Shown here: positions 60,328-63,136 of the stretch, piece after piece
How the letters are laid out: every line of letters begins with the position of its first letter
How positions within the stretch are numbered: the first letter of the stretch is position 1
Origin: Brevibacillus borstelensis
Lineage (GTDB): Bacteria > Bacillota > Bacilli > Brevibacillales > Brevibacillaceae
Assembly (NCBI RefSeq): GCF_003710865.1
Contig: NZ_RHHO01000052.1
Coordinates: 1 to 63,136 of the forward strand
DNA: 63,136 nucleotides
Direction: 5' to 3'
Notes under the pieces: generated by a model
What the model saw: only the letters and a program-made list of their open reading frames with translations
What the model was told of the DNA's origin: nothing
Databases searched by the model: none
Program-made: the position numbers and the translations under genes

Positions 60328-61596
60328 TCAATTTATATTTACTATATTATATACCTCATTAAGCCTTTTCAGAAGTCCCAAATGTTCTTTACCGAACTCA
60401 CAGTGATGCTTATTGATTTCTACCGCGCAAGACAAGATTTTGTCGCGATCATTTATTTTCCCAAAGTACATAATACTTTGCAAATAGGCCTCCATCCCCT
60501 CATCAAACAAACCACGCGAGACCAGAAAGGAACCCTTATAGCGAAAAAATTTGCCTAGCTCTGAAAATGTGTATGTATTCTGAAAATCAAACGCAAAATG
60601 TTTCTCCTCGGTGTCGATGATCTGTTGAATCGAGTCTGTATCGTTTATGCCTAGCAATGCCTCTAGCAGCTGATTCACCCGATGGATCCGATTGTTCTTG
60701 GTTGCCTCTGTTACACACTCGCGCAATAACGGTATAGCCTCGTTGTAGTACCCTTTTTTCGATAAAATGATAGCCCGGAGGTATTTGGAACGTACCTTGA
60801 TAAATTCATAGCCCAAGCTCTCATACTGTTGAATATGCTCTTCCATCTCATCATATCGGCCTAAATGAAAGTAAGAGTTGCATATAGCCAGAGCGACCCG
60901 CTCTTTCACCTCATTGTTTGTTGGGTCCTCGGCATGTCCCGTTTTTCCGTACGCAATACATTCCTCGTATTTTTCCATATCGTGGGCATCGTACGCCATC
61001 AGATAGTAGAGCGTGATCTTCTCTTCCTGGCTTAAAAAGTCTGTGTAATACAAAACCTCTTTTCCAAGACGATAAGCTTCCTCCAGTTGACTGACCTCTG
61101 TCCGATCAATGCGGTATTTTTGAAATAAAGCCTTCGCTGTATAGGGTTGAATACCGCGCAGCCTGCAATACTGTACGATATTGTTGAAAAGCAGGCATTT
61201 CACACCTGTATCGTCAACTGAAATTGCAGTATGGTACAACTCTTCGACGATCTCCTCGCTTTTCGCTTGGGGGCATTCCAGCAAACGAACGGTTGCTTTC
61301 TCGATGAGGTTTGCGTTTACTAAATGAATCGCTTCCGACAATAATTCACGCAAAACGGACAACCGATTCTCCGTCATGATGCAAGTTTCGATTACTTCTT
61401 CGCGTGGAGCGTTTAGCGCTTTGAATATAGGTATAATTGTTTTTAACTCGGGTCTCTTTGTGTCGCCGTTTTCAATCTTTCTGATGATGCTTTTTTCAAT
61501 GCCTGTTAGCTTTGACAACTCCCCCCAAGATAAGCCGCCCCTGTATTTCTTTATCAGGTCGCCTATCGTTGTATAGGTTCCAATCGTTGAACTCAA
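60328..61596 (-). CDS. RRNPP-type HTH-TPR quorum-sensing regulator
   Basis: A 422-residue cytoplasmic regulator. The N-terminal XRE helix-turn-helix spans about 12-60 (LSWGELSKLTGIEKSIIRKIENGDTKRPELKTIIPIF). The rest is all-helical TPR-like sequence (NNEVKERVALAICNSYFHLGRYDEMEEHIQQYESLG; KVRSKYLRAIILSKKGYYNEAIPLL). This matches NprR, PlcR and AloR-type receptors, not the HTH-less Rap proteins. The start is TTG at 61596 behind GGGGGCGA. A secreted propeptide gene follows in the same operon. Target genes are unknown; the nearby spo0E-like gene suggests a sporulation link. Confidence 0.9.
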   Translation of the reverse strand: MSSTIGTYTTIGDLIKKYRGGLSWGELSKLTGIEKSIIRKIENGDTKRPELKTIIPIFKALNAPREEVIETCIMTENRLSVLRELLSEAIHLVNANLIEKATVRLLECPQAKSEEIVEELYHTAISVDDTGVKCLLFNNIVQYCRLRGIQPYTAKALFQKYRIDRTEVSQLEEAYRLGKEVLYYTDFLSQEEKITLYYLMAYDAHDMEKYEECIAYGKTGHAEDPTNNEVKERVALAICNSYFHLGRYDEMEEHIQQYESLGYEFIKVRSKYLRAIILSKKGYYNEAIPLLRECVTEATKNNRIHRVNQLLEALLGINDTDSIQQIIDTEEKHFAFDFQNTYTFSELGKFFRYKGSFLVSRGLFDEGMEAYLQSIMYFGKINDRDKILSCAVEINKHHCEFGKEHLGLLKRLNEVYNIVNIN

Positions 61597-61749
61597 AATA
61601 AATCGCCCCCGGAAAAACTATCCTATATTTTACAAATTTTACAATGACGAACTGGGTAATTCAAGTTTTCTTTGATCGATAAAAGTTTCTTTTGGTGTTT
61701 CGACGGGTTATTTGTATGTAGTTACTTTTAAATTGTATTGTTACTCATT

Positions 61750-61793
61750 TGCGTACCAGATTGATTTTTATTATATGGTACGCTTTTGCGTAT
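61750..61793. promoter_or_regulatory. Inverted repeat before the small XRE gene
   Basis: TGCGTACCA (61750-61758) and TGGTACGC (61776-61783) form an inverted repeat with a 17-base spacer, and TTGCGTA recurs at 61787. It covers the likely promoter and may be an autoregulatory operator. Confidence 0.6.
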
Positions 61794-61827
61794 AGTCAAT
61801 CATTTTTTCCAAATTGTGGGGACAAAC

Positions 61828-62052
61828 ATGGGGAAGAAAGTAATTGTGAAAATTCCAGAGTTACTCAGGAAAAAAGGCATCTCGCTACGGGAGTTATCTC
61901 GTTTAACAGATATTCGCCACGCAGCACTAAGTGAACTCGCTAATCAAAAGCGACAGAATATTAACTTTCAGCATATTGAACGGATCGCTGATACCTTTAA
62001 AATTGATGATATTCGTGAAATCATTGATCTTGTCGATACGAAGGAAGTATAA
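61828..62052 (+). CDS. Small XRE/Cro-type helix-turn-helix regulator
   Basis: A 74-residue protein consisting of one HTH domain: VKIPELLRKKGISLRELSRLTDIRHAALSELANQKRQNINFQHIERIADTF. This resembles short YozG-type regulators common in Bacillales. ATG at 61828 follows TGGGGAC; the frame begins earlier but without a ribosome site. It is divergent from the RRNPP regulator, with an inverted repeat in the gap. A terminator follows. Confidence 0.85.
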   Translation: MGKKVIVKIPELLRKKGISLRELSRLTDIRHAALSELANQKRQNINFQHIERIADTFKIDDIREIIDLVDTKEV

Positions 62053-62205
62053 AGTTAAACTTATGTTATATGTGTAACACGACTGAAAAACTGTTGGAGA
62101 TCGAAAATTTATTTCTTCAACATCCCTTGATTCCCAGCAATACTAGCGAGAAGACTGGCGCACATCAGTGTAATTTAGTAATACCACCAGTCTCTTTACA
62201 CTTAT

Positions 62206-62236
62206 AGGACTGCGCGAAAGCGGCAGTCCTTTGTAT
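62206..62236 (+). terminator. Terminator behind the small XRE gene
   Basis: AGGACTGC and GCAGTCCT pair around a 9-base loop, followed by TTGTATTT. Confidence 0.75.
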
Positions 62237-62399
62237 TTGTTGCTTATTCTGATTTCTGATGCAAAAATTGAAATCAACGTGTTCTATGTGTTTGGAACGA
62301 TCTCAGTCGTGGATCTCTTCAAAAAACCCTCGATTGATGTTAAGACGATTTAGAAACTGATCTTGTGAAGCAACACTCAAAAAAACAAACGAACGACCA

Positions 62400-62486
62400 T
62401 CAACTGTAAATGGTTACAGCAAGAAGACCGTTCGTTCCGAATACGGAGAGATTGACATTCAGGTACCACACAATAGAGAGAGTTAA
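62400..62486 (+). pseudogene. IS256-family transposase fragment
   Basis: The frame reads NGYSKKTVRSEYGEIDIQVP, a highly characteristic stretch of IS256-type (mutator) transposases, then deviates and stops at 62484-62486. Start, catalytic residues and terminal repeats are absent, so only a relic remains. Confidence 0.7.
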
Positions 62487-62726
62487 TTTTATCCCATTAT
62501 CGTAAAAATAAACCATTTTAAATGCTAGCAGGACTCAAGTGTTTAAGGATGAGCAAATAACGTTCGCTTTAGTGAATCAACTTGCCCTCCTGAACCGCGA
62601 CAGCAAAACCACCCATCAGATGGTAATAATTTTTTGCCATGGTGGTCAATGAGCACGGTACTCAACATTTTGATTGATATTCATAAACCGAGCTGCTACG
62701 GCATGCTCCACTTATGGATTTGTATT
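62487..62726. other. Degraded intergenic DNA
   Basis: No gene recognised; short broken frames on both strands, probably decayed mobile-element sequence. Confidence 0.35.
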
Positions 62727-63136
62727 TCAACATGAGTTATTTTCCTTCCCTTCTTTGTACGTTAGATATAAATAGAGAGTTTTCATATTTCGAATTGAAA
62801 GAAGTATCGAATGTATCGTGATCACTAGCCAAAAACCAGCCAATCCCCAAGCCCACCAAAAGATCGGCCATTTTTTCAATGAATCTGGAATAAACGAGCC
62901 AACGTAAAAAAGAATAATGCTTGTAAAGACAACGATGAGTTGTATAATCACAGCCCACGTAAAGAAACAGACTACGGTGTCAAAAAGTCTCATTTTGTTG
63001 TCAGCCGTCTTTACCTCTTTAAGTTTTTTCGTTGGCCCCCTAGTTATTGTGGAGAGAATTGTTATACTCGCAATATTAAATCCTGCTAATATTGAAATCG
63101 CCGCAATGACCTGTCCTGTGAACGGCACTGTTAAAA
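62727..63136 (-). CDS. Membrane protein of unknown function, cut by the window edge
   Basis: At least 133 codons; the frame stays open to the window end, so the N terminus may lie outside (a GTG at 63128 is one possible start). About three or four membrane helices are seen: VIAAISILAGFNIASITIL, FFTWAVIIQLIVVFTSIILFYVG and WWAWGLAGFWLVITIHSILL, with a short basic cytoplasmic loop. Family not recognised. Confidence 0.55.
   Translation of the reverse strand, partial: LTVPFTGQVIAAISILAGFNIASITILSTITRGPTKKLKEVKTADNKMRLFDTVVCFFTWAVIIQLIVVFTSIILFYVGSFIPDSLKKWPIFWWAWGLAGFWLVITIHSILLSIRNMKTLYLYLTYKEGKENNSC

Overview
The window looks like the chromosome of an aerobic, endospore-forming member of the Bacillales, most likely Brevibacillus or a close Paenibacillaceae relative. 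This is inferred from strong AGGAGG ribosome binding sites, GTG and TTG starts, a Spo0E-like gene, an RRNPP regulator with a Phr-like peptide, DesK/DesR-type and CidAB genes, a lysine riboswitch, a cre site and a leader terminator before glpT, Fur boxes, and moderately GC-rich coding. No rRNA, tRNA or CRISPR array is visible.

Layout. 1-4.5 kb: the 5' part of a group II intron lying just behind the uppP terminator, then uppP and a blaR1-blaI-like sensor/repressor pair with three operator palindromes. 4.6-16 kb: an iron island under Fur control. A siderophore receptor lipoprotein (sirA-like) is divergent from two permeases (sirBC-like), followed by a six-gene staphyloferrin-B-like operon: sbnA, sbnB, two IucA/IucC synthetases, sbnH and sbnI. 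16-24.5 kb: a hydroxy-acid catabolic region (glcF, glcD, FadR/GntR regulator, MFS transporter, TIM-barrel hydrolase, MBL hydrolase, lhgO) tied together by repeated TTGTAATACAA operators. 24.5-34.8 kb: an MHYT-PAS-GGDEF-EAL protein, a LysR regulator divergent from cidAB, a phnA relic, a frameshifted hybrid kinase, and glpT with promoter, cre site and leader terminator. 34.9-40 kb: a second Fur-controlled block with a ferredoxin-NADP reductase and a complete iron-siderophore ABC importer; its ATPase could also energise the first importer, which has none. 40-53 kb: a frameshifted SDR gene, an ECF sigma/anti-sigma pair divergent from a secreted DUF4367-like protein, a lysine-riboswitch-controlled amino-acid ABC importer, a lipoprotein, a DUF418 protein with a DesK/DesR-type system, and an amino-acid permease. 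53-63 kb: accessory and decaying material, including a large TerD-type protein, truncated genes, a MarR/nitroreductase pair with twin operators, a possible MITE with an 18-bp perfect hairpin, a Spo0E-like gene, an RRNPP regulator with a previously unlisted 49-residue secreted peptide, a small XRE regulator and an IS256-type relic.

The two strongest leads for something new are the reduced staphyloferrin-B-like pathway (two NIS synthetases, no citrate synthase, no exporter) and the RRNPP regulator/peptide pair at 60.2-61.6 kb. The TerD-type 702-residue protein and the TTGTAATACAA regulon follow.
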